From an uncultured Bacteroidales bacterium (lineage in GTDB: Bacteria > Bacteroidota > Bacteroidia > Bacteroidales > UBA932): a stretch of 64,000 nt of DNA. The notes beneath the pieces were generated by a model. The model was not told the DNA's origin and did no database searches. It saw only the letters and a list, made by a program, of their open reading frames with translations. Position 1 is the stretch's first letter. Each line of letters starts with the position of its first letter. The DNA is taken from positions 5,710 through 69,709 of the forward strand of contig CAJODQ010000004.1 of the NCBI GenBank assembly GCA_905233345.1, read 5' to 3'. Position numbers and translations under genes: made by a program. Below, in pieces: positions 37,408 through 47,269 of the stretch.

Positions 37408-38196
37408 ATGGTCCGGTTCCTGAGCCTTTCGAGCGGAAGCAATGGCAATTGCTACTATTACAGCGACGGCCGCCAGTCCTTCCTCATCGACCTGGGTGTC
37501 GGAACCCGTACCATCAAGAAACGCCTCGCCGAATACGACATTACCCTTGAATCCATCGATGCGGTCTTTGTGACCCACGACCACTTCGACCATATCCGCA
37601 GTCTGGGCAGCTTCACCGAGCGCTACCACAAGCCCGTGTACGTGACACGAACGCTCGAGCAGGCGCTGCGCCACAATATCTGCACAGCCGGCAAATTGAA
37701 GGGCTGCGTGCGCTTCCTGGAGGAGGGTAGGGAACTTGAACTCGACGGCGGGCTCCGCATCACGCCTTTCGTCGTGCCGCACGACGCCACCCAGACTGTG
37801 GGCTACCATTTCACCCTCGCCGGCGAGCGCTTCACCGTCATGACCGACCTGGGCGAGGTGACCGACGATGCGGTACATTATGCCAGCTTGGCTGACCATC
37901 TGGTGGTGGAATCGAACTACGATGTGGACATGCTCATCACCGGTCCGTATCCCAAGGAGCTGAAGGAACGGATCCTGACCCAGCATGGACATCTGTCCAA
38001 CGAGCAGACCGCTTCGCTGCTGCTCCGCAGCCGGCACGAGGGCCTGCGCGACGTGTTCCTCTGCCACCTGAGCGCCAACAACAACACCCCGTCCCTGGCC
38101 CTGGCGTCTGCAAAAAAAACGCTTGAGAGCATCGGCTCCCAAGCGTCTTTGCATTGCCTTCCGCGCGGTAGCGCGTCGGAATTATTCAGCTTTTAA
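37408..38196 (+). CDS. MBL-fold metallohydrolase (YycJ/WalJ-like)
   Basis: A beta-lactamase-fold hydrolase with the two-metal motif THDHFDH (His57, His59, Asp61, His62) and the opening SLSSGSNGNCYYY, typical of YycJ/WalJ-type proteins linked to DNA or cell-wall processes in Firmicutes. The 262 residues are typical. ATG at 37408 follows the mtnA stop codon by two bases, so it belongs to that operon. Its last codons overlap the 3' end of the convergent TPR gene by 15 bases and contain a hairpin that looks like the terminator of the opposing operon. Confidence 0.88.
   Translation: MVRFLSLSSGSNGNCYYYSDGRQSFLIDLGVGTRTIKKRLAEYDITLESIDAVFVTHDHFDHIRSLGSFTERYHKPVYVTRTLEQALRHNICTAGKLKGCVRFLEEGRELELDGGLRITPFVVPHDATQTVGYHFTLAGERFTVMTDLGEVTDDAVHYASLADHLVVESNYDVDMLITGPYPKELKERILTQHGHLSNEQTASLLLRSRHEGLRDVFLCHLSANNNTPSLALASAKKTLESIGSQASLHCLPRGSASELFSF
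38111..38146 (-). terminator. Intrinsic terminator of the gyrA-TPR operon, inside the MBL gene
   Basis: On the minus strand, ACGCTTG-GGAGC (38146 downwards) pairs with GCTCT-CAAGCGT (to 38119), with a CGAT loop and one mismatch, followed by eight T residues (38118-38111). The hairpin lies within the last 30 codons of the convergent MBL-fold gene on the plus strand. Confidence 0.85.
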
Positions 38197-39501
38197 GTTG
38201 TTGAGATAGTCGTTGTACTTGTTGTACTTCTCCATGAACTTCGGATCTTCGCGGAAGATGAAGCAAATGGTCTTCAGCGGTTCTGCGCATGCGGTCTTGA
38301 GGTCGGGATCCTTGGCGTTGTCGAAAGCGATCTCAAACGGCTCGACAGCTTTCTGGAGCGACTCTTCCATCTGTTTCTCGAGGGCGGCGTACTTGGCGTC
38401 ATCCAGCTCGTTGGAAGCTTTTTCGCGCAGGTCTACGAAGTTGTTGTAGTAGAGGGCGCCCAAACCGTACATGCCATAGAGGTAGTTGTTGTCGATCTCA
38501 TAGGACTTGCGGTAGCATTTCTCGGCGTTCTCCACGTCTTTCAACTTATTGTACACCTCGGCCTCAGCGTAGTAGAGGCTGGCGTTCTTCGGGTCGAGGC
38601 TCTGGGCGGTGTGCAGCAGGTCGAAGAGTTTGGCGGGGTCCTCGTTGGTCTCCATGTAGAGGTTGATCAGGCCGATCAGGATGCCGTTGTTCTCCGGGAA
38701 TTTCACGAAGCCTTCTTCGAGCAGCGCCTTGCGGTTCTCGTTGTCACCCATGCTGTGGTAGACCTCGGCGAGGTTGGAATAGGTGTTACCATCCTGGAAA
38801 TAGCCCATGGCGAGGCATTTCTTGTAGTATTCGATGGCCTGTTCCTTGTTGCCAGCCATATTCGAGACCAACGCGCAGTAGTAAGCGTTCTGGGCGTCTT
38901 CCTGGCCGAGAAGCGGGTTGGAAGCGCAGTCAGCGGCTTTCTTGAACAGACCGGCAGCCTTGGTGAAGTCACCGGCCAGATACTGGGAAAGGCCCTCGTT
39001 GGCATATTTGTCGTGGATGTCCTGCATCATGGCCGTAATGTCTTTGGCCTTGCTGTCTTTCGGATCCACAGCTTTGGCTTTCTCGAGGGCGTCAATGGCC
39101 TTGGCCAGAATGTCGCCTTCGAGCGCCGGTTTGGTGATCACGTAGAAGTCGAGAATACCGGCTTCGTTGTAATAGAGATCTTTGTCAGCGTAGGAGTCGA
39201 CGTTGTACATGCCCTCGGCGCCTTTCTTCTGGCTGGTGCCGAGCACCTGCTGTTCCTTCAGGAAGATCTTCACCTCATTCTGCGGCGTTCCCGTCAGGAT
39301 ATTCTTGGAAGGCTGGTCATAGGCATCGACGTACGCCTTGGCGAGGGCGATCCAGGTTGCCGGTTTGGCGGCCTTCTTTGCATCTGCTGCAGCTGCCTCA
39401 GCCTTGGCAACGGCCTTCTGGGCTTCTGCTGCGTTTTTGGGCTGTGCACTGACCATCGTCAGGGAGAGGATGAGCGACAGTGCGATGAGAATTTTCTTCA
39501 T
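38182..39501 (-). CDS. Secreted tetratricopeptide repeat (TPR) protein
   Basis: A periplasmic or surface protein with signal peptide MKKILIALSLILSLTMVSAQ. The N-terminal part (about 20-60) is alanine/lysine rich and probably helical. TPR repeats follow from about residue 150 (YLAGDFTKAAGLFKKAADC, GNKEQAIEYYKKCLAMGYFQ, TYSNLAEVYHSMGDNENRKA, KDVENAEKCYRKSYEI). No catalytic domain is seen. It follows gyrA by 17 bases and is probably on the same transcript, though a functional link is not obvious. The protein-protein role is inferred from the repeats. Confidence 0.85.
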   Translation of the reverse strand: MKKILIALSLILSLTMVSAQPKNAAEAQKAVAKAEAAAADAKKAAKPATWIALAKAYVDAYDQPSKNILTGTPQNEVKIFLKEQQVLGTSQKKGAEGMYNVDSYADKDLYYNEAGILDFYVITKPALEGDILAKAIDALEKAKAVDPKDSKAKDITAMMQDIHDKYANEGLSQYLAGDFTKAAGLFKKAADCASNPLLGQEDAQNAYYCALVSNMAGNKEQAIEYYKKCLAMGYFQDGNTYSNLAEVYHSMGDNENRKALLEEGFVKFPENNGILIGLINLYMETNEDPAKLFDLLHTAQSLDPKNASLYYAEAEVYNKLKDVENAEKCYRKSYEIDNNYLYGMYGLGALYYNNFVDLREKASNELDDAKYAALEKQMEESLQKAVEPFEIAFDNAKDPDLKTACAEPLKTICFIFREDPKFMEKYNKYNDYLNNLKAE

Positions 39502-39518
39502 AACTTTTTTCGTTTAGA

Positions 39519-42056
39519 TTATTGATTACTGTTTTCTGTTTCCGTATTTTCAGCGGGAACCTCAGGGGTTTCCGTTTCTTCTTCTTCCTTGTTGACGACG
39601 CAGACGGCTGCGATGCTGTCACCTTCGCGGATGCTGATGAGTTTCACGCCTTGTGTCGCTCTGCCCGCTACCCGGATGCTGTCGGCCGGCATGCGGATCG
39701 TAACGCCCGAACGGTTGATGATCATCAGGTCGTTTTCGTCGCTGACAGCCTTCAATGCAATAAGTTTGCCAGTCTTGTCGGTGATGTTGATGGTCTTCAC
39801 GCCCTTGCTGCCGCGGTGGGTCTTGCGGTACTCGTCGAGATCGGAGCGTTTGCCGAAACCGTTCTCGCTGACTACCAGGATGTCCAGCGGCTTGAGCGCC
39901 TGCTCTGCAGGGTCGATGCAGACCATGCCGACCACGTAGTCGTCTTCCTCCAGGTCGATGCCGCGCACGCCGGTGGAATTACGGCCGATGGCGCGGGCTT
40001 CCTCTTCGTCGAAGCGGCAGCATTTGCCCTGGTTGCCGGCCAGCAGGATCTCGCAGCTTCCGCTGGTCAGGGCAGCGCCGATCAGGGCGTCGCCTTCGCG
40101 CAGGTTGACAGCGATGATACCGTTGGCGCGCGGGCGGGAGTACGCTTCGAGCAGCGTCTTCTTGATGGTGCCGTTCGAAGTGGCCAGGACCACGTAGTGG
40201 CTGTTGGTAAATTCCTTGTCGTCGAGATCCTGCACGTTGAGGTAGGCCTGGATACGGTCTTCCTGGGTGAGGGGAAGGATGTTCTGGATGGCGCGGCCCT
40301 TCGAGGCCTTGGCACCTTCCGGAATCTCGTAGACTTTGAGCCAGAAGCACTTACCGCTCTGCGTGAAGAACATCAGCGTGCTGTGCATGTTGGCCACGTA
40401 GATATGTTCGATGAAATCTTCGTCGCGGGTGGTGCTGCCCTTGGCGCCGACACCGCCGCGGCTCTGTGAGCGGTATTCGGACAGGCTGGTGCGCTTGATG
40501 TAGCCGTAGTGCGAAATGGTGATCACCACGTCCTCGTTCGGGTAGAAGTCTTCGGGGTTGAAGTCTTCGGCCGACAGGGCGATCTCGGTGCGGCGCGGGT
40601 CGCCGTATTTCTCCTTGAGCTCCTGCAGCTCGTCCTTGATGATGCCCAGCTGCATCTCCTCGCTTTCGAGGACCTGCTGGTAGTAGTGGATCATCTTCTC
40701 GAGTTCGTCGTACTCGGCCTGCAGCTTGTCGCGTTCCAGGCCGGTGAGCTGGCGGAGGCGCATCTCCACGATGGCATCGGCCTGTTCCACGGTGAAGCCG
40801 AACTGCTCCACCAGTCCGTCGCGGGCGTCAGCTACGCTGCGGGAGGCGCGGATCAGGGCGATGATCTCGTCGATGATGTCGAGGGCCTTGAGCAAGCCTT
40901 CGAGGATATGGGCGCGCTTGAGGGCCTTGTTGAGCTCGAACTTGGTGCGGCGCACGACCACTTCGTGGCGGTGGCGCACGAAATACTTGATGAGCTGCTT
41001 CAGGTTGAGCTGGCGCGGGCGGCCGTCCACCAGGGCGATATTGTTGACCGAGAAGCTCGACTGGAGCGGGGTGAACTTGAACAGGCTGTTGAGCACCACG
41101 TTCGAAGGGGCGCCCTGCTTCAGCTTGATGACGATGCGCATACCGTCGCGGTCGCTCTCGTCGTTGATATAGGAGATGCCGTCGAGTTTCTTGCTCTCCA
41201 CCAATTCAGCGATGCGCTCGATGAGTTCGCGCTTGTTGATGGTGTAGGGGATCTCCGTCACCACGATGGTCTCGCGGCCGGAGGACGACACTTCAATGTT
41301 GGTCTTGGAACGGATGACGATGCGGCCGCGGCCGGTCTCGAAGGCGTCGCGGATGCCGCGCGTTCCCTGAATGATGCCGCCGGTAGGGAAGTCCGGGCCT
41401 TTGATGTGCTCCATCAGGCCGTCCACATCGATATCCGGGTTGTCAATATAGGCGCAGATGGCGTCGCAGCACTCGCCGAGGTTGTGCGGGGCCATGTTGG
41501 TGGCCATACCTACGGCGATACCGTTGGAACCGTTCATCAGCAGCAGCGGCGCCTTGGCCGGCAGCACGGTCGGTTCCTGGAGGGATTCGTCGAAGTTGGG
41601 CTTGAAATCCACGGTGTCCTTGTCGAGGTCGGCCAGCACCTCCTCGGCCAGCTTCTGGAGCTTGGCCTCGGTGTATCGCATGGCTGCCACGGGGTCACCG
41701 TCGATCGAACCGAAGTTGCCCTGGCCGTGGACCAGCAGGTAACGCAGGTTCCAGGGCTGGGCGAGGCGGGCCATGGCGTCGTAAACGCTGGCGTCGCCGT
41801 GCGGGTGGTATTTACCGAGGACGTCGCCGACGATACGCGCCGACTTCTTCACGCCACCGCTATAGGTCACGCCGAGGTTGCTCATGCCGAACAGCACGCG
41901 GCGGTGCACCGGTTTCAAACCGTCCCGGACATCGGGAAGGGCTCGGGCCACGATCACTGACATCGAATAGTCAATGTAGGCCGACTTCATCTCGTTTTCT
42001 ATATTGATAGGAATGATCCTACCGCCAGTCTCTTCAATGTTCTCTTCAATCTCCAT
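39519..42056 (-). CDS. gyrA: DNA gyrase subunit A
   Basis: The breakage-reunion subunit of gyrase, which introduces negative supercoils. The catalytic tyrosine is Tyr128 in [10 protein letters not shown]. The quinolone-resistance region reads [17 protein letters not shown]; the position equivalent to E. coli Ser83 is Ala89 while Asp93 (E. coli Asp87) is kept. The C-terminal beta pinwheel has a GyrA box-like QSRGGVG. The 845 residues are normal, ending in an acidic tail. It starts a two-gene minus operon with the TPR gene and diverges from clpC. Confidence 0.97.
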   Translation of the reverse strand: MEIEENIEETGGRIIPINIENEMKSAYIDYSMSVIVARALPDVRDGLKPVHRRVLFGMSNLGVTYSGGVKKSARIVGDVLGKYHPHGDASVYDAMARLAQPWNLRYLLVHGQGNFGSIDGDPVAAMRYTEAKLQKLAEEVLADLDKDTVDFKPNFDESLQEPTVLPAKAPLLLMNGSNGIAVGMATNMAPHNLGECCDAICAYIDNPDIDVDGLMEHIKGPDFPTGGIIQGTRGIRDAFETGRGRIVIRSKTNIEVSSSGRETIVVTEIPYTINKRELIERIAELVESKKLDGISYINDESDRDGMRIVIKLKQGAPSNVVLNSLFKFTPLQSSFSVNNIALVDGRPRQLNLKQLIKYFVRHRHEVVVRRTKFELNKALKRAHILEGLLKALDIIDEIIALIRASRSVADARDGLVEQFGFTVEQADAIVEMRLRQLTGLERDKLQAEYDELEKMIHYYQQVLESEEMQLGIIKDELQELKEKYGDPRRTEIALSAEDFNPEDFYPNEDVVITISHYGYIKRTSLSEYRSQSRGGVGAKGSTTRDEDFIEHIYVANMHSTLMFFTQSGKCFWLKVYEIPEGAKASKGRAIQNILPLTQEDRIQAYLNVQDLDDKEFTNSHYVVLATSNGTIKKTLLEAYSRPRANGIIAVNLREGDALIGAALTSGSCEILLAGNQGKCCRFDEEEARAIGRNSTGVRGIDLEEDDYVVGMVCIDPAEQALKPLDILVVSENGFGKRSDLDEYRKTHRGSKGVKTINITDKTGKLIALKAVSDENDLMIINRSGVTIRMPADSIRVAGRATQGVKLISIREGDSIAAVCVVNKEEEETETPEVPAENTETENSNQ

Positions 42057-42181
42057 TGTTAACTATCTAACTTAAGATGCTTACAAAATATCGTGTAAAA
42101 ATACGAATTATTCATGAGGAATACAAATTATTATTTCGGCAAATTTTTTGCTAACTTGCGATTCATTCAAATTGAACAAGA

Positions 42182-44659
42182 ATGGACCCGAAAATGGACA
42201 ACGGATATTCCAACGAAGTAAAGATCGTGCTCAACTACGCGCTCGAAGAAGCGGCGCGGCTGGGCAGTTACATAGCCACCCCCGACCACCTCTTTCTCGG
42301 CATCCTCCGCTACCGCGAATCGGACGCCGTCAAGATCCTGGAAGGCCTGGGCGTGGACGTACGAAAAGTCAAGAAAGAAATCGAAGACAAGATCGCTGCA
42401 CCGGTCCCCATCGCCTATGGTCAACGCGGCTCTATCTCCCTGAGTGACAAGTCACAGGAGATCCTCCTGGCTTGCCGTCGCATGCATGGCGGTGAGGTGA
42501 CTTCGGCCCAGCTCATGGCCGAGATTCTCATGACCTGGCACGGGGCCTGCACCACGGCCCTGGAGAGCAGCAACATCGACCTGACGAAGCTTCCCGGGAA
42601 GCTGCGCGAAGTGATGGAACAGACCATGATGTCGGCAGCCGACGGCGCCGACGAGGACGAAGCGGAGGAGGGCCCTGCGGGAGCGTCGCCGGCCGGCGGG
42701 AAGGGGACTGACAAAAAGTCACTGGTCGAGTCGTATGGTTACGACCTGACCCGTGCGGCTGTCAGCGGCGAACTCGACCCGGTGGTAGGCCGTGAGGCGG
42801 AAATCGAGCGCCTGGCCCAGATCCTGAGCCGCCGCAAGAAGAACAATCCCGTGCTCATCGGTGAGTCGGGTTCCGGCAAGTCGGCGGTGGTGGAGGGACT
42901 CGCCCTGCGTATCGCCGCCAAGGATGTGCCGCGTTCCCTGCTCTCGAAGCGTATCATCTCGCTCGACATGGGTTCGTTGGTGGCCGGCACCAAGTACCGC
43001 GGCCAGTTCGAGGAGCGGGTCAAGGCCATCCTCACCGAAATCAAGAAGAATCCCGACCTGATCCTCTTCATCGACGAACTCCACACCATCGTGGGTGCCG
43101 GCAGTTCTCCGGGCTCGCTCGACGCGGCGAACCTGCTGAAGCCGGCCCTGGCCCGCGGGCAGATCCAGTGCATCGGTGCCACGACGCTCGACGAATACCG
43201 CGAGCACATTGAAAAGGACGCTGCGCTGGAGCGCCGTTTCCAGAAGATTCTGGTGGAGCCTACCGACTACGCGCAGACCCTCGCCATCCTGCAGGGCATC
43301 AAGACGCGTTACGAGGAGTACCACCACGTGCGCTATACTGATGCGGCCGTCAAGGCCTGCATCACGCTGTCACAGCGTTATATCTCCGACCGTTGCCTGC
43401 CCGACAAGGCCATCGACGTGCTCGACGAGGCGGGCGCCCGCGTGCACATCGGCGATATGAAAGGGTCCGACGAAGCGGTGCGGCTGGAGAGCTCGCTCGA
43501 GCCCATCCGTGCCGAGAAGCGCAGTGCCGCCCGGGCGGGCGACTTCAAGCGCGCCGCGGAACTGCACCGGCTCGAGCAGGAGAAGGAACAGGCCGTGGCC
43601 GAGGCCGTGAAGGCGGCCGGGGCTGCGGAGGATACTTTCCGCACGGTGGACGAGGAGACGGTCTCGCGCGTGGTTTCGGTCATGACGGGCATCCCGGTCT
43701 ACAAGGTGGCGGAGAGCGAGGGCGAGCGCCTGCTGAAAATGGAGGAAGTGCTGCGCGGCGTGGTCGTGGGGCAGGACGAGGCACTCTCGAAGGTGGTGAA
43801 GGCCATCCGGCGCAACCGGGCCGGCCTCAAGGACCCGAACAAGCCGATCGGCACCTTCCTGTTCCTGGGCCCGACGGGCGTGGGCAAGACGCACCTGGCC
43901 AAGAAAATCGCCGAATACATGTTCGATTCGGCCGACAACATCATCCGGATCGACATGAGTGAATACGGGGAGAAATTCTCCTCGAGCCGGCTCATCGGCG
44001 CGCCTCCGGGCTACGTGGGCTACAACGAGGGCGGCCAGCTCAGCGAGCAGGTGCGCCGCAAACCGTATTCGGTGGTGCTGCTCGACGAGGTCGAGAAGGC
44101 GCATCCCGACATCTTCAACCTGCTGCTGCAGGTGCTGGATGAAGGCCGCCTGACGGACAGTGCGGGCCGCTACATCGATTTCAAGAACACGATCCTGATC
44201 CTGACCTCGAACGTGGGCAGCCGGGAGCTGAAGGATTTCGGCCGCGGGATTGGTTTCTCGACGGGTACGGAAGACCGTTCGGCTTCGCAGAATGCCTTGA
44301 TCGACAAGGCACTGGGGAAGGTCTTCACGCCGGAGTTCCTGAACCGTCTCGACGAGCAGATCTATTTCAACTCGCTGACGCAGGAAGACATCTACCAGAT
44401 CATCGACATCGAGTTAAAGGAGCTGCACAAGCGGATCAAGGAGCTGGGATATACGCTGTCGATCGACAAGGCGGCCAAGAAGTTCATCGCCGATGTAGGC
44501 TATGACCCGAAGTTCGGTGCCCGGCCGCTGAAGCGTGCCATCCAGCGTTACGTGGAGGACCCGGTCTCTGAGGCTATCATCGAAGGGCTCCCCGCCGATG
44601 CGAAGCTGAAGGTGAAGCTCGGGAAAGACAAGAATTCAACAACTGTCGTAGTACAATGA
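42182..44659 (+). CDS. clpC: ATP-dependent Clp protease ATPase subunit ClpC
   Basis: A Hsp100 unfoldase that feeds substrates to ClpP. The N domain (about 1-145) has the Clp repeat start [19 protein letters not shown]. The first AAA module carries Walker A GESGSGKS at 227-234, and a UVR-like middle region ([20 protein letters not shown]) marks it as ClpC rather than ClpA. The second Walker A is GPTGVGKT at 563-570. IGF at 690-692 is the loop that docks on ClpP. The 825 residues are typical. Met1 and Met5 are both possible starts. Its stop overlaps the SGNH hydrolase start by four bases. Confidence 0.95.
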   Translation: MDPKMDNGYSNEVKIVLNYALEEAARLGSYIATPDHLFLGILRYRESDAVKILEGLGVDVRKVKKEIEDKIAAPVPIAYGQRGSISLSDKSQEILLACRRMHGGEVTSAQLMAEILMTWHGACTTALESSNIDLTKLPGKLREVMEQTMMSAADGADEDEAEEGPAGASPAGGKGTDKKSLVESYGYDLTRAAVSGELDPVVGREAEIERLAQILSRRKKNNPVLIGESGSGKSAVVEGLALRIAAKDVPRSLLSKRIISLDMGSLVAGTKYRGQFEERVKAILTEIKKNPDLILFIDELHTIVGAGSSPGSLDAANLLKPALARGQIQCIGATTLDEYREHIEKDAALERRFQKILVEPTDYAQTLAILQGIKTRYEEYHHVRYTDAAVKACITLSQRYISDRCLPDKAIDVLDEAGARVHIGDMKGSDEAVRLESSLEPIRAEKRSAARAGDFKRAAELHRLEQEKEQAVAEAVKAAGAAEDTFRTVDEETVSRVVSVMTGIPVYKVAESEGERLLKMEEVLRGVVVGQDEALSKVVKAIRRNRAGLKDPNKPIGTFLFLGPTGVGKTHLAKKIAEYMFDSADNIIRIDMSEYGEKFSSSRLIGAPPGYVGYNEGGQLSEQVRRKPYSVVLLDEVEKAHPDIFNLLLQVLDEGRLTDSAGRYIDFKNTILILTSNVGSRELKDFGRGIGFSTGTEDRSASQNALIDKALGKVFTPEFLNRLDEQIYFNSLTQEDIYQIIDIELKELHKRIKELGYTLSIDKAAKKFIADVGYDPKFGARPLKRAIQRYVEDPVSEAIIEGLPADAKLKVKLGKDKNSTTVVVQ

Positions 44660-45378
44660 AAAGATATCTGATGATGTTGGCCGTCGTGCTGCTGGCAGCG
44701 ACGTCGGCTTTTGCACAGGATTGGGGCGGGCTGCAGCGTTTTGCCGCGGCGAATGCGGAACTGGCGGCACCGGCTGACGGGCAGCCGCGCGTGGTGCTGA
44801 TGGGCGATTCCATCACGGAGATCTGGCCCGACCGGCATCCGGAGTTTTTTGCGACGACCGGCTATGTGGGCCGCGGTATCAGCGGCCAGGTGTCAGCGCA
44901 GATGCTGGTACGTTTCCGGCAGGATGTCATCGACCTGCATCCCGCGGTGGTTGTTATTAATGCTGGAACGAACGATGTGGCTGAGAATCAGGGACCTTAC
45001 GATGAAGCTTCCACTTTTGGAAACATCGTTTCAATGACGGAACTGGCGCAGGCCAATGGCATTGCCGTTGTCCTGACGTCGGTACTTCCGGCCGCCGCAT
45101 TCCGCTGGCGTCCGGCCATTACCGATGCGGCCGACAAGATCGCTTCGCTCAACGCCCGGATCAAGGCATACGCCGCAGCGAAGGGCATCCCGTACGTCGA
45201 TTATTACAAGGCGCTGGTCGTGGAAGACCCGTCGCGGGCGCTCAATCCGGCCTATTCCAAAGACGGCGTTCATCCGCTTCGCGAGGGTTATGTCGTGATG
45301 GAACCGCTGGTGGTCCAGGCGATCGACGAGGCGCTCAAGAACGCCTGCGCTTCTGACGACTGTGATTGTTGCAAGTAG
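44656..45378 (+). CDS. SGNH/GDSL-family hydrolase, secreted
   Basis: A secreted esterase or acetylhydrolase with signal peptide ending SAFAQ (about residue 21). The four SGNH blocks are present: GDSI with Ser52, GRGISG, AGTND and DGVHP with Asp203 and His206. The 240 residues resemble platelet-activating-factor acetylhydrolase-like and carbohydrate acetylesterase relatives of gut Bacteroidetes. The C terminus is odd: Cys231, Cys236, Cys238 and Cys239 fall within the last ten residues. The ATG overlaps the clpC stop codon. The substrate is unknown. Confidence 0.9.
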   Translation: MKRYLMMLAVVLLAATSAFAQDWGGLQRFAAANAELAAPADGQPRVVLMGDSITEIWPDRHPEFFATTGYVGRGISGQVSAQMLVRFRQDVIDLHPAVVVINAGTNDVAENQGPYDEASTFGNIVSMTELAQANGIAVVLTSVLPAAAFRWRPAITDAADKIASLNARIKAYAAAKGIPYVDYYKALVVEDPSRALNPAYSKDGVHPLREGYVVMEPLVVQAIDEALKNACASDDCDCCK

Positions 45379-45426
45379 TTTGCTCCGTTTCGCTCTGGTA
45401 TTCCGCTAAATATGCCGACTGCTTTC

Positions 45427-45501
45427 GATGTCCCAAAATAGGGGACATCAAAAGCGAAAACCATGATTAATTGCTTCTGATGTCCCATTTTTGGGGACAT
45501 C
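45427..45501. repeat. Pair of hairpins with identical 8-bp arms
   Basis: GATGTCCC...GGGACATC occurs twice, at 45427-45449 and 45479-45501, with loops of different sequence, 52 bases apart. Neither copy has a T run, so they do not look like ordinary terminators. They occupy most of the gap between the SGNH hydrolase and AlkD-like genes. Confidence 0.75.
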
Positions 45502-45513
45502 AACGACATCGAA

Positions 45514-46329
45514 ATGAATATTATGCTTTCAGAGATGCTCGCGCATGCCGACCCATCGCAGGTGGCCGGCCTGTCCCGCTTTTTCAAGACCGGCCCCGGG
45601 CAGTACGGGGAAGGGGACCAGTTCCTGGGCATCAAGGTGCCCGTGACGCGCGAAGTGGTCAAGTGCTGCTGGCGGGAGCTGGATTTCGCCGACCTGGAAG
45701 AATGCATTGCGAGCGAATACCATGAGGTGCGCCTCGCTGCATTGCTGGCGTTGGTGGAAATCTTTGCCCATGTGGACAAGAGACCCCGGGTCAAGCCCGG
45801 GGTGACGGGAAAGAAGCCGGATGATACGTCATTCCGGACTCGATCCGGAATCTCGCGGGAGTCTTGCGTTGACTTTTATCTAGCTCATACCCAGTATATT
45901 AATAATTGGGATCTTGTCGATCTATCGTGCTATCCACTGCTGGGCGTGTGGCTGCTCGACAAGGACCGCTCGCTGCTCTATGAACTGGCCCGCAACGGCA
46001 AGACCCTCTGGGAGCAGCGCATCGGCATCGTCAGCACCATGACCTTCATCCGCCACGGCCAACTCGCCGATACCTTCGCCATCGCCGACATCCTTCTGCA
46101 CCACCCCCACGACCTCATTCACAAAGCCGTCGGCTGGCTCCTCCGTGAAGCCGGCAAGCGCGATAAAGCCGCATTGGAAGCATGGCTCGAGGAGATTCCG
46201 GGTCAAGCCCGGAATGACGATGGTGTCATGCCCGGCCGCGACCGGGCATCTCAAATGCCCCGGACGATGCTCCGCTATGCCATCGAGAAATTCCCCGAGG
46301 CCGAGCGGCAGCGATATTTGAACCGCTGA
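45514..46329 (+). CDS. AlkD-like DNA alkylation repair protein with two in-frame repeat insertions
   Basis: A HEAT-repeat protein of the AlkD family, which excises alkylated bases. Conserved segments are RFFKTGPGQYGEGDQFLGIK (22-41), VDFYLAHTQYINNWDLVDLS (119-138), DRSLLYELAR, HDLIHKAVGWLLREAGKRD and MPRTMLRYAIEKFPE. The family alignment is broken at two places, residues 89-114 and 227-247. These are exactly the translated palindromic repeat pairs at 45780-45854 and 46192-46252, and the reading frame is kept through both. With about 45 added residues the protein is longer than usual. The insertions fall between helices, so activity may survive. ATG at 45523 is an alternative start. Confidence 0.88.
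   Translation: MNIMLSEMLAHADPSQVAGLSRFFKTGPGQYGEGDQFLGIKVPVTREVVKCCWRELDFADLEECIASEYHEVRLAALLALVEIFAHVDKRPRVKPGVTGKKPDDTSFRTRSGISRESCVDFYLAHTQYINNWDLVDLSCYPLLGVWLLDKDRSLLYELARNGKTLWEQRIGIVSTMTFIRHGQLADTFAIADILLHHPHDLIHKAVGWLLREAGKRDKAALEAWLEEIPGQARNDDGVMPGRDRASQMPRTMLRYAIEKFPEAERQRYLNR
45780..45854. repeat. Head-to-head pair of palindromic units, copies 3 and 4, inside alkD-like gene
   Basis: Copy 3 at 45780-45807 and copy 4 at 45827-45854 are in opposite orientation, separated by 19 bases. Together they cover 75 bases, exactly 25 codons, and are translated as residues 89-114 of the AlkD-like protein. Confidence 0.85.
46192..46252. repeat. Head-to-head pair of palindromic units, copies 5 and 6, inside alkD-like gene
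   Basis: Copy 5 at 46192-46219 and copy 6 at 46224-46252 are in opposite orientation with a four-base spacer. They are translated as residues 227-247, just before the conserved MPRTMLRYAIEK segment. Confidence 0.85.
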
Positions 46330-46357
46330 TCCTTACAGGATTGATACCCCTTTCTTA

Positions 46358-47269
46358 TCAACTGGATAACGCTGCGGCCGTGCGGGCGGCGAGGCGTGCG
46401 TTGTTGAGGACGAGCTGGATGTTGGCGTCCAAAGAATCGCCGCCAGTCAGTTCCTTCACGCGGGCAAGCAGATAGGGCGTCGTTTCTTTTCCGTGGATAC
46501 CCAGGCGCAGGGAATCGGCGATGGCCTGGTCAATGGCCGCGTTGATGCGGACAGGATCCATGGAATATTCTTCCGGGATCGGATTGGTGACGAGCATGCC
46601 GCCGCCCAGGCCCATTTCCTGCTGCGCGCGGAAAGCCGCTGCGAGTTCTTCGGGCGTGTCGAGGCGATAGTCCACTTTGAAACCGCTGGTACGGGTGTAG
46701 AAGGCCGGGAGTTCTTCCGTGCCGTAGCCGATGACCGGCACGCCCTTGGTCTCCAGGTATTCCAGTGTCAGGCCCAGGTCGAGGATGGCCTTGGCACCGG
46801 CGCAGACGACCAGCACGGGCGTGCGGCCGAGTTCTTCCAGGTCAGCCGAGATATCCATCGTCGTTTCGGCACCGCGGTGTACGCCGCCGATGCCGCCAGT
46901 GGCAAATACCTGGATACCTGCCAGATGCGCGATGATCATCGTGGTAGCCACGGTCGTGGCACCGTCGGCGCCGCGGGCGACCAGCACGGGGAGGTCGCGG
47001 CGCGAGGCCTTCGTGACAGTCGGTCCGGTCTTGCCGAGATATTCGATTTCGTCGGCCGTCAGTCCCGCTTTCAGTTTGCCCTTGATCACGCAGATCGTGG
47101 CCGGCACGGCACCGGCCTCCCGCACGGTCTCCTCCACCCGCAGGGCGGTTTCAACGTTCTGCGGATACGGCATTCCATGGGAAATGATGGTCGATTCGAG
47201 GGCGACGACCGGCTCGCCGGACATCAGGGCGGCCTTTACAGCCGGGGATAATTCCAGATATTCTTTCAT
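46358..47269 (-). CDS. psuG: Pseudouridine-5'-phosphate glycosidase
   Basis: It splits the C-glycosidic bond of pseudouridine 5'-phosphate to uracil and ribose 5-phosphate. Family motifs are clear: VVALESTIISHGMPYPQN at the N terminus, with the conserved Glu; PTVTKASRRDLP; FATGGIGGVHRGAETTMDIS; VCAGAKAILD, with the likely Schiff-base Lys; and TEELPAFYTRTSG. The 303 residues match E. coli PsuG. Its ATG overlaps the TGA of psuK, so the kinase and lyase are co-translated. Uracil produced could feed the PreA-like enzyme at 30061-31515. Confidence 0.95.
   Translation of the reverse strand: MKEYLELSPAVKAALMSGEPVVALESTIISHGMPYPQNVETALRVEETVREAGAVPATICVIKGKLKAGLTADEIEYLGKTGPTVTKASRRDLPVLVARGADGATTVATTMIIAHLAGIQVFATGGIGGVHRGAETTMDISADLEELGRTPVLVVCAGAKAILDLGLTLEYLETKGVPVIGYGTEELPAFYTRTSGFKVDYRLDTPEELAAAFRAQQEMGLGGGMLVTNPIPEEYSMDPVRINAAIDQAIADSLRLGIHGKETTPYLLARVKELTGGDSLDANIQLVLNNARLAARTAAALSS

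Noticed and set aside
40509..41960. 483-codon plus-strand open frame opposite gyrA
   Set aside because: Antisense shadow of a highly conserved gene; no signal, motif or promoter of its own.
45427..45501. Twin hairpins as a CRISPR array
   Set aside because: There are only two copies, each a palindrome with unrelated loops, no regular spacer series and no cas genes.
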